A stretch of DNA of 64,000 bases, taken from CAIQPS01 sp963843455. Lineage in GTDB: Bacteria; Actinomycetota; Thermoleophilia; RBG-16-64-13. The position numbers and the translations under genes were made by a program. Below the pieces are notes generated by a model. That model saw only the letters and a list, made by a program, of their open reading frames with translations. It was not told the DNA's origin and did not search any database. The stretch is from assembly GCA_963843455.1 (NCBI GenBank), contig CAWJKE010000010.1:1-64000 (forward strand). Reading direction: 5' to 3'. Below are positions 35,121 through 43,989 of the stretch, piece after piece; positions within the stretch are counted from its first letter, which is position 1; every line of letters begins with the position of its first letter.

Positions 35121-35522
35121 GTGGGTAAGAGGCGATGCCCGAACTGCGGAAAGCGGGCGCCCGAAGGTGCGGTCTGCTGCCACAACTGTGGACACTCGGT
35201 CCCGGACGAGGACAGTCCTCTGATCTCGAGCCCTCCCGAGGACAAAGGCCACCGAAGCCCGGGCCCGGTCCACGACTACATCGACGATCCGGAGCTTCTG
35301 GAGCGGGCCGAACAGGACGTCCGGCGTTTGCCGCTCAGACTTCCCTTCACGGAGCCGATCGAGGGCTCGACCGCCGACAAGGCCGACGAGCCGCGCCCGG
35401 TCGGATGGGAATGCCCGGCATGCGGAGGGCGAGCTGAACGAGGATGGAGAACGTGCCCGTGGTGCCGCAGCCCTCTCCCGGACTACATCTGGGAGCCGCG
35501 AGGACAAGATGCGGAGGACTAG
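35121..35522 (+). CDS. Small protein with two zinc-ribbon pairs
   Basis: A protein of 133 residues. It has an N-terminal zinc knuckle 'RCPNCGKRAPEGAVCCHNCG' (CxxC...CxxC), an acidic/Pro-rich middle, and a C-terminal second set 'WECPACGGRAERGWRTCPWC'. This is a double-zinc-ribbon architecture with the two ribbons separated by about 60 residues. No catalytic domain is seen. GTG 35121 follows GGAGG at seven bases. It is divergent from ald. Function unknown. Confidence 0.7.
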   Translation: MGKRRCPNCGKRAPEGAVCCHNCGHSVPDEDSPLISSPPEDKGHRSPGPVHDYIDDPELLERAEQDVRRLPLRLPFTEPIEGSTADKADEPRPVGWECPACGGRAERGWRTCPWCRSPLPDYIWEPRGQDAED

Positions 35523-35622
35523 ACGCGCCGCACCCAGCGCGCGTTCAACTCGAAGCACTCGTAGATAGGATGAGGCGCTGGATGGTCGGGCCACGCCAGT
35601 ACGAAATTGCGGTCCGCTAGCA

Positions 35623-35651
35623 GGGTACCTGCCCCAACCATGCAGGTACCC
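35623..35651. repeat. Perfect 10-bp inverted repeat with 9-base loop
   Basis: GGGTACCTGC (35623-35632) and GCAGGTACCC (35642-35651) are perfect complements. The loop contains the CCAACCAT that supplies the ATG of the zinc-ribbon remnant. No T run follows on either strand, so an operator, an integration scar or an RNA hairpin are all possible. Confidence 0.6.
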
Positions 35652-35757
35652 GCGAGTGGATCAGCGAGCGCCGCTTTCGGCTCGCAGTGTGGGAACGAGC
35701 TTCATCCGGACGATAGGTTTTGCGGGGTCGTGCGGGGTGCCGGTTCTCGCGGAATAG
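35640..35757 (+). pseudogene. Zinc-ribbon remnant
   Basis: From ATG 35640 the frame reads 'MQVPASGSASAAFGSQCGNE' and 'LHPDDRFCG'. Removing one G of GGGG near 35723 continues as 'SCGVPVLAE' and a stop. The result is a typical 'CGxxLxPDDRFCGxCG' zinc ribbon of about 39 residues; the first Cys of the usual FCxxCG is changed to Gly-Ser-Gln-Cys. There is no ribosome site. It is most likely a leftover of a zinc-ribbon gene related in type to the one at 35121-35522. Confidence 0.4.
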
Positions 35758-36006
35758 CGATTGCCGCCGTGCCCCCTGCTCGTCTAGGGTATGTATTTCT
35801 CCGCTCCGCCGGCTACCCGCCCCCACAAGATCGTCAAGTCTATGGGGAGCCCAAACGCGAAGTCGGCGTAGTACGAAGCGTGCGGGTCTTGCGCACCCCC
35901 GCCGAAGAGCCTGACGATGTTAGCGCTTCGCGGCATCGGACCTCGCGACACCTGGGGCGCTACTGCATTTGAACAGCAGCCCCTCCGACCCCAGACACGG
36001 CCTAGC

Positions 36007-36628
36007 TCAGGCGGCGCGGGCCTCGGCCACGACTTCCCTGAGGAAGTACTCGTGAAGCCGGGTGTCACCGGTGAGCTCGGGATGGAAGCTCACGCCGAGC
36101 AGGTGCCCCTGCCGCACCCCGACCACGTGACCGTCGCAGGTGGCCAGCACCTGCACCCCGGCCCCGTGCTCCTCCACCCAGGGCGCGCGGATGAAGACGC
36201 CGGTGAGGACCGTGTGGTCGTCCTCCCCTTCCAGACACAGGTCGACCGGGGCTTCGAAGCTGTTCACCTGGCTGCCGAAGGCGTTGCGGCGGACGGTGAT
36301 GTCCATGAGCCCCAGCAGGGTCTGCGTGCCCTCCACCGTGCGGCTGGCCAGCATGATGAGTCCGGCGCAGGTGCCGAAGATCGGGATGCTTGGCGGCGAA
36401 CACCCGCAGCGGCTCGGTGAGGCCGAAGGTGTCCATGAGCTTGCCCATGGTGGTGCTCTCGCCGCCGGGGATCACCAGGCCGTCCAGGCCGGCCAGTTGC
36501 TCCGGAAGCCGGACCTCGATCGCGTCCGCGCCGAGGCGGCGCAGCATCGTGACATGCTCCCGAAAGGCCCCTTGGAGAGCGAGGACGCCTATGCGGGGCG
36601 AGCTGGGGCCGGCCGGCGTGGGGGACAA
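36007..36628 (-). CDS. pdxT: PdxT: glutaminase subunit of PLP synthase (one frame break)
   Basis: About 206 residues after removing one C near 36388. The frame then reads 'IGVLALQGAFREHVTMLRRL', 'LVIPGGESTTMGKLM', the nucleophile 'IPIFGTCAGLIMLAS', 'NAFGSQVNSFEAPV' and the catalytic His-Glu 'SFHPELTGDTRLHEYFL'. It hydrolyses glutamine and channels ammonia to PdxS to make pyridoxal 5'-phosphate. It starts 13 bases after pdxS. All catalytic residues survive, so the gene is probably functional. Confidence 0.92.
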
Positions 36629-36641
36629 GGCCGCCAGGGCC

Positions 36642-37526
36642 TCACCAACCGCGATGCTGGATGAGGTTGGCCTCGCCGATGGCGCCGATCTCCAGACCGG
36701 GCATGGCGTCGCCCAGGCCCCGCGAGACCTTGGCGATGATGGCCGCGTCCTGATAGTGCGTGGTGGCTTCCACGATGGCCTTGGCCCGCTTGGCCGGGTC
36801 GGCGCTCTTGAAGATGCCCGAGCCCACGAAGACGCCTTCGGCGCCCAGTTGCATCATGAGGGCGGCGTCGGCCGGGGTGGCGATGCCACCGGCGGAGAAG
36901 TTGACCACGGGCAGCCTGCCGTTCTTGGCCACCCAGGCGACCAGCTCGTACGGCGCCTGCAGGTCCTTGGCGGCCCGGTAGAGTTCCTCTTCGCCCAGAA
37001 CGGTCAGCTTGCGCATCTCGCCGACGATGGTGCGCATGTGCCGCACGGCCTCGACGACGTTGCCCGTGCCGGCCTCACCCTTGGTGCGGATCATGGCCGC
37101 GCCCTCGGTGATGCGGCGGAGCGCTTCGCCCAGGTTGGTGGCGCCGCAGACGAACGGGACCGTGAAGGCCCACTTGTCGATGTGGTGGGTCTCGTCGGCC
37201 GGCGTGAGCACTTCGCTCTCGTCGATGTAGTCCACCTCGAGCGCCTCGAGGAGCTGGGCTTCGACGAAGTGCCCGATGCGGGCTTTCGCCATGACCGGGA
37301 TGGTCACCGCTGCTTTGATCTCGATGATCTTCTCGGGATCGGACATCCGGGCGACCCCGCCATCCTTGCGGATGTCGGCCGGCACGCGCTCGAGGGCCAT
37401 GACGGCGCACGCGCCCGCATCCTCAGCGATCTTGGCCTGCTCGGCGTCGGTGACGTCCATGATGACCCCGCCCTTGAGCATCTCGGCGAGACCAGTTTTG
37501 ACTCTGAGTGTCCCGGTGTCCTTCAT
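36642..37526 (-). CDS. pdxS: PdxS: PLP synthase lyase subunit
   Basis: A protein of 294 residues, (beta/alpha)8 barrel. Lys81 in 'IPVMAKARIGHFVEAQ' is the Schiff-base lysine for ribose 5-phosphate, and Lys149 in 'IRTKGEAGTGNVVEAVRHM' is the second catalytic lysine; both sit at the family's usual positions. With PdxT it makes PLP from ribose 5-phosphate, glyceraldehyde 3-phosphate and glutamine. The ATG at 37526 follows AAGGATCG. A 12-bp palindrome lies about 45 bases upstream. It follows mqnC by 88 bases in the same direction. Confidence 0.96.
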   Translation of the reverse strand: MKDTGTLRVKTGLAEMLKGGVIMDVTDAEQAKIAEDAGACAVMALERVPADIRKDGGVARMSDPEKIIEIKAAVTIPVMAKARIGHFVEAQLLEALEVDYIDESEVLTPADETHHIDKWAFTVPFVCGATNLGEALRRITEGAAMIRTKGEAGTGNVVEAVRHMRTIVGEMRKLTVLGEEELYRAAKDLQAPYELVAWVAKNGRLPVVNFSAGGIATPADAALMMQLGAEGVFVGSGIFKSADPAKRAKAIVEATTHYQDAAIIAKVSRGLGDAMPGLEIGAIGEANLIQHRGW

Positions 37527-37571
37527 TATCGATCCTTACGCGGCTTGGGCGTCTTCGAGGAAGTCTAGCCC

Positions 37572-37583
37572 GGTAAATTTACC
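37572..37583. promoter_or_regulatory. 12-bp perfect palindrome upstream of pdxS
   Basis: GGTAAATTTACC lies in the mqnC-pdxS gap, 46 bases before the pdxS start. An A/T-centred perfect palindrome here is suited to a repressor controlling pdxST. No pdxR gene is in the window, so the regulator is unknown. Confidence 0.35.
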
Positions 37584-37614
37584 ACCCACGCGCCCGCCGT
37601 AGCGGGTTGCCAGG

Positions 37615-38639
37615 CTACTTTCTGACGAGAGCGTAGTCCGTGCGCCGCTGGGCGGGAACGAATCCTGCGTCTTTGATGGCCCGGACCAGATCGTCCTGAT
37701 TGGCCCGTACCGTCAGTCCGGTCGCCGAGACCACGTTCTCTTCTATCATGGTGCTCCCCAGATCGTCGGCCCCAAAACGCAGGGCCACCTGCCCGATCTT
37801 GAGCCCCTGAGTGACCCACGACGCCTGGATGTGCGGCACGTTGTCCAGGTACAGCCGGGAAACGGCCAACGTCATCAGGTAGTCGACGCCGGTGGCCGCC
37901 TGGGTGACGCCCTTCCAGCTCCGTCCGCCCCGACTGGAAGCTCCAGGGTATGAACGCCCGAAAGCCCGCCGGTCTCGTCCTGCAGCTCGCGGATCATCCG
38001 CATGTGCTCTATCCGATCATCGAGCGACTCCACGCTGCCGAACATCATGGTGGCCGTGCCCGGGATGCCCTGCCGGTGGGCCTCGCGCATGACGTCCAGC
38101 CACTCGCGCGTGTTCGCCTTGCCCGGAGCGACCTGCTCCCGCACCCTATCTACGAGGATCTCGGCGCCCCCGCCCGGCAGCGAGTCCAGTCCGGCCGCCT
38201 TGAGGCGCCGCAGCACGTCGCTCACCGAAATGCCGCTCACCTTGCCGATGTGGAGTATCTCGGGAGCCGACAGCGAGTGGATGGTGATGTCGAAGCGCTC
38301 TTTGATCGAGCGGAAGAGTCCCTCGAAATAGGCGATATCGAGGTCGGGATGGAGGCCGCCCTGCATCATGATGGCGGTCCCGCCCAGGTCGAGCGTCTCC
38401 TGGATCTTGCGGAAGATCTCCTCCCGAGAGAGCACGTAGGCCTCGGCGTCCCCCGGCTTGCAGTGGAAGGCGCAGAACCGACATCCCGATATGCAGACGT
38501 TGGTGTAGTTGATGTTGCGATCGATGATGTAGGTGGCCAGGGGGCCGGGGACGAGGCGCTCGCGCACTTCGTGAGCTCGCGCCCCCACTCCGAGCAGGTC
38601 GCGCGAGCGCAGCAGTTCGAGGGCTTCGCTGTCGGTCAT
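37615..38639 (-). CDS. mqnC: MqnC: dehypoxanthine futalosine cyclase (two frame breaks)
   Basis: About 340 residues. Radical SAM motif Cx3Cx2C at 49-56 ('CISGCRFC') after 'DRNINYTNV', then 'IMMQGGLHPDLDIAYFEGLF' and 'LDSLPGGGAEILVDRVR'. Removing one G near 37965 and one near 37911 restores 'GGFRAFIPWSFQSGRTELEG' and the C-terminal 'VSRLYLDNVPHIQASWVTQG', 'RFGADDLGSTMIEENVV'. It cyclises dehypoxanthine futalosine in menaquinone synthesis. ATG 38639 lies six bases after the mqnA stop. Confidence 0.93.
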
Positions 38640-38644
38640 GCGCG

Positions 38645-39577
38645 TCACCGAGCGTCGGCCTCCCCGGGACCGGCCGCCCCCGCCGGGGCGCCGGGACCGC
38701 CGGCCGCCGGCCCGGCGGCGGCGACCTCGTCGATGAAGCGAAGCCGGGGTACTTCCTCGAGCTCTCCGGCCTCGTGTGCCAAGTCGTAGAACCGTGTCAG
38801 GCCTTCCCGATATTCCGGCGTGAAGTCGTAGCGGAGACGCGCGAAGTAGCGGGTGAGGCACGCGCGGTCGAAGCGATACCGGCCAAGCGCCGATTCGACT
38901 ACTTCGGAGCGGTGGTCGCGTGCGTAGCCAAGACAGCGGACCAGTTCCTCCTCCACCGCGAGAAGCTCGGCACCGTTGCTCCGCGCGAAATCCTCCCGCG
39001 CCGCCCAGACGGCATAGACCATGGGCAGACCCGTCCACTCCTGCCACAGAGCGCCAAGATCGTGGCAGTTGGTCCCCGGGATGGGGAAGTAGAGAGCCTC
39101 CAGTCCCTGGTCGCCGATGAGCAGCACAGCGTCGTGCTCCTCGAGCGCCTCCGTGGCCGGGCCGGCCAACTCGGAGTACGAGACGTCCTGCTGGAATCTG
39201 AGCTTGAGGATGGTCTTGAGCAGCGCTATCGATGTGGCGCTCTGGGGAGTGAGGGCCACCGTCCGGATCTGGTCGAGCGGCCGGCGGGATACGAGTTGGA
39301 TGCTGTCCACCGCCCCCATCGAAGAGATGCTCAGCCCCCGAGAGAGCAGCAGACGCCTGTGGTTCCGAGCATAGGCTATGGAGCTGACCGGACCCAGATC
39401 GATGTCCCCGGCCACCAGCATGCGGTTGAGGTCGGTGGGGACGCCGGGCAGCAGGTCCACTCCCGGCTTGCCGGGACGGTCGATCCGCCGGTCGTCGGCG
39501 AGCATTCCGGTCCGCTCAAAGCCGTAATAGAGCGGATAGCAGTTGAGGAACTCGATATGTCCCACCCTGACGGTCAC
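38645..39577 (-). CDS. mqnA: MqnA: chorismate dehydratase
   Basis: A protein of 310 residues with a periplasmic-binding-protein-like fold and the MqnA signatures 'RVGHIEFLNCYPLYYGF', 'VPTDLNRMLVAGDIDLGPVS', 'LLIGDQGLEALYF' and 'AVWAAREDFARSN'. It dehydrates chorismate to 3-enolpyruvylbenzoate, the first step of the futalosine route. The GTG at 39577 overlaps the mqnE stop (GTGA). An Ala/Gly/Pro-rich tail of about 25 residues extends beyond the family norm. Confidence 0.93.
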   Translation of the reverse strand: MTVRVGHIEFLNCYPLYYGFERTGMLADDRRIDRPGKPGVDLLPGVPTDLNRMLVAGDIDLGPVSSIAYARNHRRLLLSRGLSISSMGAVDSIQLVSRRPLDQIRTVALTPQSATSIALLKTILKLRFQQDVSYSELAGPATEALEEHDAVLLIGDQGLEALYFPIPGTNCHDLGALWQEWTGLPMVYAVWAAREDFARSNGAELLAVEEELVRCLGYARDHRSEVVESALGRYRFDRACLTRYFARLRYDFTPEYREGLTRFYDLAHEAGELEEVPRLRFIDEVAAAGPAAGGPGAPAGAAGPGEADAR

Positions 39578-40779
39578 ACGTCGCCCCCTTGCGGAGCCGC
39601 GGCTTCGCCCGGCGTCGCGGCGCGGGGGTCGGTCGGCGCGCTGGCTTCAGGCGCGGCGGCCGACGCTACCGCGTCGGCATCCTCGTAGCGTCGCACCACC
39701 CGATAGAGCCCGTCCCGCTCGACGGGGATCCGCCCGGCGTCGCGGATGACGCGAACCAGTTCGGTCTTGGAGAGCGCCTGCCCGTGGCCCGCCCCCGACA
39801 TCAGGGATATGACCTCCTCCACCACCGTGCCGTCCATGTCGTTGGCGCCGAAGAAGAGGGCGATCTGGGCGAGCTTGAGCCCGGTCATGATCCAGTAGGT
39901 CTTGATGTGATCGAAGTTGTCGAGCAACAGACGGGCGACCGCCATGGTCTTGAGGTCGTCGACACCGGTGGTCCCGGGAAGATGCGCCAGCGGGGTGTTC
40001 GGGGCCGGCTGGAAGGCCAGCGCGATGAAGGCCTGAAAACCGCCGGTCTCGTCCTGGGTGGCCCGCAGGCGGAGCAAGTGGTCGACCCGGTCCTCATAGC
40101 TCTCCACGTGGCCGTACAACATGGTGGCATTGGTCTTCAGGCCGAGTCTGTGCGCGAGGGCATGGACCTCCAGCCAGCGCCCGCCGGATATCTTCTCCGG
40201 GCAGACCTCGCTCCGCACCCGCTCCGCGAAGATCTCGGCCCCCCCGCCCGGCAGGCTGTCGAGCCCGGCGGACTGGAGGTCTCGAAGGACCCACTCTGCC
40301 GGCACCCCTTCCATCTCGGCGAAATGCACGATCTCGGAAGCGGTAAAAGCCTTGATGTGCACGTTTGGAGACATCTCCCGGATCCCGGAGATCATCGCCC
40401 GCACATCGGAGTAGGGCAGTGCCGGGTGCTCTCCTCCGACGATGTGGATCTCGGTCGCCCCCTGCTCCATGCTCTCCCCCGCTTTGGCGAGCACGTCCTC
40501 CACGCTGAGCGAATATGCCCCGGCTTCACCCTCGCCCCGGGAGAAGGCGCAGAAGCGGCAGCGGTTCCGGCAGATGTTGGTGTAGTTGATGTGCCGGTTG
40601 ACCACGAAGTAGACGTCTGGACCGACTTTGCGCCGGCGCGCTTCGTCGGCTAGGCAGCCGATGCGAAGCAGGTCGGTGGATTCGAACAGGGCGAGACCGT
40701 CGGCGGCGGAAAGGCGCTCTCTCTGCGCTACCTTCTGTTCGACGACCTCGAGGGCATCGGCACGCGAAACGGGCGGCAT
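39574..40779 (-). CDS. mqnE: MqnE: aminofutalosine synthase
   Basis: A protein of 401 residues, radical SAM; Cys70, Cys74 and Cys77 in 'NICRNRCRFCAFS' ligate the 4Fe-4S cluster. It also has 'EIHIVGGEHPALPYSDV', 'LDSLPGGGAEIFAERVR', 'LALAFQPAPNTPLAHL' and 'FGANDMDGTVVEEVI'. It joins 3-enolpyruvylbenzoate and SAM-derived adenosyl to aminofutalosine. The last ~35 residues are an Ala/Pro-rich extension. It is paralogous to MqnC, two genes downstream. The mqnA start overlaps its stop. Confidence 0.95.
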   Translation of the reverse strand: MPPVSRADALEVVEQKVAQRERLSAADGLALFESTDLLRIGCLADEARRRKVGPDVYFVVNRHINYTNICRNRCRFCAFSRGEGEAGAYSLSVEDVLAKAGESMEQGATEIHIVGGEHPALPYSDVRAMISGIREMSPNVHIKAFTASEIVHFAEMEGVPAEWVLRDLQSAGLDSLPGGGAEIFAERVRSEVCPEKISGGRWLEVHALAHRLGLKTNATMLYGHVESYEDRVDHLLRLRATQDETGGFQAFIALAFQPAPNTPLAHLPGTTGVDDLKTMAVARLLLDNFDHIKTYWIMTGLKLAQIALFFGANDMDGTVVEEVISLMSGAGHGQALSKTELVRVIRDAGRIPVERDGLYRVVRRYEDADAVASAAAPEASAPTDPRAATPGEAAAPQGGDV

Positions 40780-40788
40780 AGCCGGAGT

Positions 40789-41580
40789 CTAGCAGACGAT
40801 GGCGTGGTGCAAGGCTATGATCCCGCCGGCCAGGATCTCGTAGCGGACGTTGCACAGCCCGGCCTGCTCCATCAATCCCTTCAGCTCGACCGGACCGGGA
40901 AAGCGCAGCACCGACGCCGGCAGATAGGTGTACGCGGTCGCGTCCCGCGCGGCCATCCGGCCCAGCACGGGGACGATGCGGCGGAACCAGAGCGCGTAGA
41001 ACTCCTTGAACACGGGGATGGCCGGCTGGGTTATCTCCAAGCACACTACGCGCCCGCCAGGCCGGCATACCCGACGCATCTCGCTGAAGGCGCCGACGAT
41101 GTCCGGCACGTTGCGGATGCCGAAGCCCACGGTGCAGGCGTCAAAACCGGCCGGACCGGGGCGGCCGGGCGCCGCCGCGTCGCCGCGCGCGCCCGCGCCG
41201 TCGGGGAACGGCAACGCGAGCACGTCCGCGCTCTGGAACTCCGCGTAGAGCTGGTTGCGGCCACACTTGTCCCGAGCCACGTCCAGCATCTCCTCCGACA
41301 CATCCACCCCCACTACCCTGCCCTCAGGGCCGATCGCCCGGCGAAGGGCGAACGTGAGATCGCCGGTGCCGCAACAGACGTCCAGCGCCGAAGACCCGGG
41401 GCCTACCTGCGCCACCATCACCGCCAGTTCCCGCCAGCGATGGTGCAGCCCGGCGGTCATCAGGTCGTTGAGACGGTCGTAGGAGCCGGCGATACCGTCG
41501 AACATGCGTAGCACCTTGGTCGGCTCCGGCGAGGCGTCGAACCGCGAGGCGCCAAGCGGTGAGGGGCCAGGTGCGGTCAT
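40789..41580 (-). CDS. menG: Demethylmenaquinone methyltransferase
   Basis: A protein of 263 residues. It has the UbiE/MenG signatures 'MFDGIAGSYDRLNDLMTAGL', the SAM-binding 'SSALDVCCGTGDLTFALRRA', 'GFGIRNVPDIVGAFSEMRRV' and 'YTYLPASVLRFPG'. It methylates demethylmenaquinone to menaquinone as the last step. The ATG at 41580 overlaps the mqnP stop (ATGA). The insert 'DGAGARGDAAAPGRPGPAGF' is longer than in typical enzymes. It could also act on ubiquinone precursors in other organisms, but the mqn context settles the role. Confidence 0.93.
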   Translation of the reverse strand: MTAPGPSPLGASRFDASPEPTKVLRMFDGIAGSYDRLNDLMTAGLHHRWRELAVMVAQVGPGSSALDVCCGTGDLTFALRRAIGPEGRVVGVDVSEEMLDVARDKCGRNQLYAEFQSADVLALPFPDGAGARGDAAAPGRPGPAGFDACTVGFGIRNVPDIVGAFSEMRRVCRPGGRVVCLEITQPAIPVFKEFYALWFRRIVPVLGRMAARDATAYTYLPASVLRFPGPVELKGLMEQAGLCNVRYEILAGGIIALHHAIVC

Positions 41581-42437
41581 GGCACGTACAGGCTGAGAGT
41601 GGTGAAGAACAGGAACACCACGCTGATGATGCCGTTCATCGTCATGAAGGCCACGCCGACTTTCTCCAGGTCGGCCCTCCGCATCAGCCAGTTCTCGTAG
41701 AACAGGAGCACCGCGCACACCGCCACTCCCAGGTAATAGACAACGCTCGCCCCCTGCACATATCCGGTGAGGGCGAGGAGTATCACGGCCAGCAGATGGA
41801 AGGCGCGGGTAGTCCACAAGCCCACCCTCTCCCCGTAGTCGGCCGGGATGGACCGGAGACCCTGCTCCCGGTCCACCTCGACGTCCATGAAAGCGTAGAT
41901 GACGTCGAAGCCCGCGATCCATAGGCCCACCCCGGCGCCGAGCAGGAAGGGCTCCCAGGTGACCTTGCCGGTGACCGCCACCCAGGCGCCGACCGGCCCC
42001 AGGCCGTCGGCGAGTCCCAGCACCAGGTGGCAGAACGGGGTCCACCGCTTGGTGTAGGGGTAGACGATCATCGGGATGACCACGAGCGGCCAGAGATAAC
42101 GGGTTATCACCGGAAGGTTGAAGGTCGCGTAGATGAGAACCGCCAGCCAGACCACCGCGAAGATCCATACCTGGCGGCGAGTCAGCCGGCCGGCGGGTAT
42201 CTCCCGCCCGGCTGTGCGCGGGTTCCGAGCGTCAAGCTTGGCGTCGATGAGCCGGTTGACGGACATGCCGAAACTGCGGGCGGCCACCATGGCCACCGTG
42301 ATCCAGAACATGACCCAGAACCCCGGTACCCGCATCTCGGCGAGAAATGCAGCCGCGTAGGCGAACGGCAGGGCGAAGAGCGAATGCTCGAACTTGACCA
42401 GATTTACGAACCTGCGGGCATAGACGAGCAGCGCCAT
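41577..42437 (-). CDS. mqnP: MqnP: UbiA-family prenyltransferase of the futalosine pathway
   Basis: A protein of 286 residues with about eight membrane helices and the two UbiA Asp motifs, 'NRLIDAKLDARNPRTAGR' (NxxxDxxxD) and 'YAFMDVEVDREQGLRSIP' (DxxxD), which hold magnesium and the isoprenyl diphosphate. It attaches the polyprenyl tail to 1,4-dihydroxy-6-naphthoate. Start ATG 42437, 15 bases after the UbiD-type gene; its stop overlaps menG. Integral membrane. Confidence 0.92.
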   Translation of the reverse strand: MALLVYARRFVNLVKFEHSLFALPFAYAAAFLAEMRVPGFWVMFWITVAMVAARSFGMSVNRLIDAKLDARNPRTAGREIPAGRLTRRQVWIFAVVWLAVLIYATFNLPVITRYLWPLVVIPMIVYPYTKRWTPFCHLVLGLADGLGPVGAWVAVTGKVTWEPFLLGAGVGLWIAGFDVIYAFMDVEVDREQGLRSIPADYGERVGLWTTRAFHLLAVILLALTGYVQGASVVYYLGVAVCAVLLFYENWLMRRADLEKVGVAFMTMNGIISVVFLFFTTLSLYVP

Positions 42438-42452
42438 GGGTGCCGCGTCCGC

Positions 42453-43979
42453 CTAACCGCGCGGAGCGTCGCTGGGCGCCGCTGGTCCGGCGGCAGCACG
42501 ACCGGGCGTGCGGAGGCCGCCCAGGCCAAGCGAGGGCCACAGGTCGTCGATGCGCGCCTTCACCTCGGGCGACATCTCCACATCCGCGGGCCATTCCCGG
42601 TGGTGACCTTCCTGCGGCCATTTGATGGTCGCATCGATGCCGATCTTGCCGCCCCGCAGAGGATGCGGCGACGAGTGGTCGAGCACGTCCAGGGGGCCCT
42701 CCACGATAGTCACGTCTCGCTGCCAATCGACGTTGTTGAAGACGCGCCAGGCTACTTGCGCGTAGTCGTGGACATCTACCCCGCGGTCGACGACCACCAC
42801 ACACTTGGCGAACTGCATCTGGCCGGTGCCCCACAATGCGTGCATGATCTTGCGGGCGTGGAGCGGGTAGCGCTTGTCCACCGAGACCAGGACACAGTTG
42901 TGAAAGCCACCCTCCTTGGGCAGGTCCATGTCGACGAGCTCGGGAAGAGTGAGCCTCAACAGAGGGAGGAAGAGGCGCTCGGTGGCCTTGCCCAGATAGG
43001 CGTCTTCCATAGGAGCTTGGCCGACTATTGTGGTCGAGTAGATGGCGTCGCGTCGGTGGGTGAGCGCCGTCAGGTGAAGCACCGGGTAGTCGTCGGCCAA
43101 AGAGTAGTAACCGGTATGGTCGCCGAACGGGCCTTCCCGCCGCGACTCCTCCAGGTCCACGTATCCCTCGAGCACGAACTCGGAATGGGCCGGCACGTCG
43201 AGATCCACTGTCTTGCAGCGCACCATGTCCACCGCTTCGTCCCGAAGGAGCCCGGCGAGAGTCATCTCGTCGATGGCCCCCGGAACCGGCGCTGTCGCGG
43301 CGTAGGTGACTGCCGGGTCGGTGCCGATGGCGACCGCCACCTCCATCCGGCCCCGGTTGCTCCCGCCGGACGCGGTGAGGTCCGCGGCCGTCCGGTAGTG
43401 CTCGGCGGCATCCTTGTGGATGTGCCAGTGCATGCCGGTGGTGTTGCGGTCGAATGCCTGCAGGCGGTACATTCCCACGTTGCGGCGGCCGGTCAGCGGA
43501 TGCCTGGTGAATACCAGGGGAAGGGTGATATAGCGGCCGGCGTCTAGCGGCCAGCACTGAAGTATAGGGAGTGCGCCCAGATCGACGGCATCGCCAGTCA
43601 GCACCACCTCCTGGCAGGGACCGCTCTTGACGCTGCGGGGCTGGACCGCGGCGAGGTCTTTGAGCTTGGACAGCGCTTTGACCTTTCCCCAGGTCCCGCT
43701 CGGGACCTCGAGCGACACCAGTCCCTCCACCCGGGCGCTCAGTTCTTCGTAGGATGCGGCGCGCAAAGCCAGGCAAATCCGCTCGTCGCTGCCGAACTGG
43801 TTGATGAGCACCGGGAACGAGGAACCCTTGGGATTGGTGAACAGAAGCGCCGGACCTCCGGCCTTGACCACACGGTCTGCGATCTCGGTGATCTCGAGGA
43901 CCGGGTCGACCGGGGTGTCGATGACGGTCAGTCGCCCCTTGTCCCGCAACAGCTTGATGAAATCGCGCAGGTCTTTCAT
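42453..43979 (-). CDS. mqnL: UbiD-family menaquinone-pathway decarboxylase
   Basis: A protein of 508 residues of the UbiD decarboxylases, which use prenylated FMN. Catalytic-type residues are seen in 'GRRNVGMYRLQAFDRNTTGM' (Arg) and 'ESRREGPFGDHTGYYSL' (Glu/Arg). 'HWHIHKDAAEHY' is the family metal region. Between mqnP and a glycosyltransferase in the mqn run, it should decarboxylate the prenylated naphthoate. ATG 43979 ('MKDLRDFIKLL') is the family-typical start, without a clear Shine-Dalgarno. The UbiX partner that makes prenyl-FMN is not in the window. Confidence 0.9.
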   Translation of the reverse strand: MKDLRDFIKLLRDKGRLTVIDTPVDPVLEITEIADRVVKAGGPALLFTNPKGSSFPVLINQFGSDERICLALRAASYEELSARVEGLVSLEVPSGTWGKVKALSKLKDLAAVQPRSVKSGPCQEVVLTGDAVDLGALPILQCWPLDAGRYITLPLVFTRHPLTGRRNVGMYRLQAFDRNTTGMHWHIHKDAAEHYRTAADLTASGGSNRGRMEVAVAIGTDPAVTYAATAPVPGAIDEMTLAGLLRDEAVDMVRCKTVDLDVPAHSEFVLEGYVDLEESRREGPFGDHTGYYSLADDYPVLHLTALTHRRDAIYSTTIVGQAPMEDAYLGKATERLFLPLLRLTLPELVDMDLPKEGGFHNCVLVSVDKRYPLHARKIMHALWGTGQMQFAKCVVVVDRGVDVHDYAQVAWRVFNNVDWQRDVTIVEGPLDVLDHSSPHPLRGGKIGIDATIKWPQEGHHREWPADVEMSPEVKARIDDLWPSLGLGGLRTPGRAAAGPAAPSDAPRG

Positions 43980-43989
43980 GACGAGGATT

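Larger units (their letters stand above)
35523..36006. other. Long stretch without an intact gene
   Basis: These 484 bases between the zinc-ribbon gene and the convergent pdxT end contain a 10-bp-stem hairpin (35623-35651) and a zinc-ribbon remnant (35640-35757), listed separately. A minus-strand frame ending near 35784 ('ADFAFGLPIDLTILWG') has no start signal or recognisable family. I see no RNA gene. Confidence 0.5.

Noticed and set aside
35784..36068. A 94-codon minus-strand frame beside pdxT
   Set aside because: It overlaps the pdxT 3' end, has no ribosome site, and its product matches nothing I recognise.
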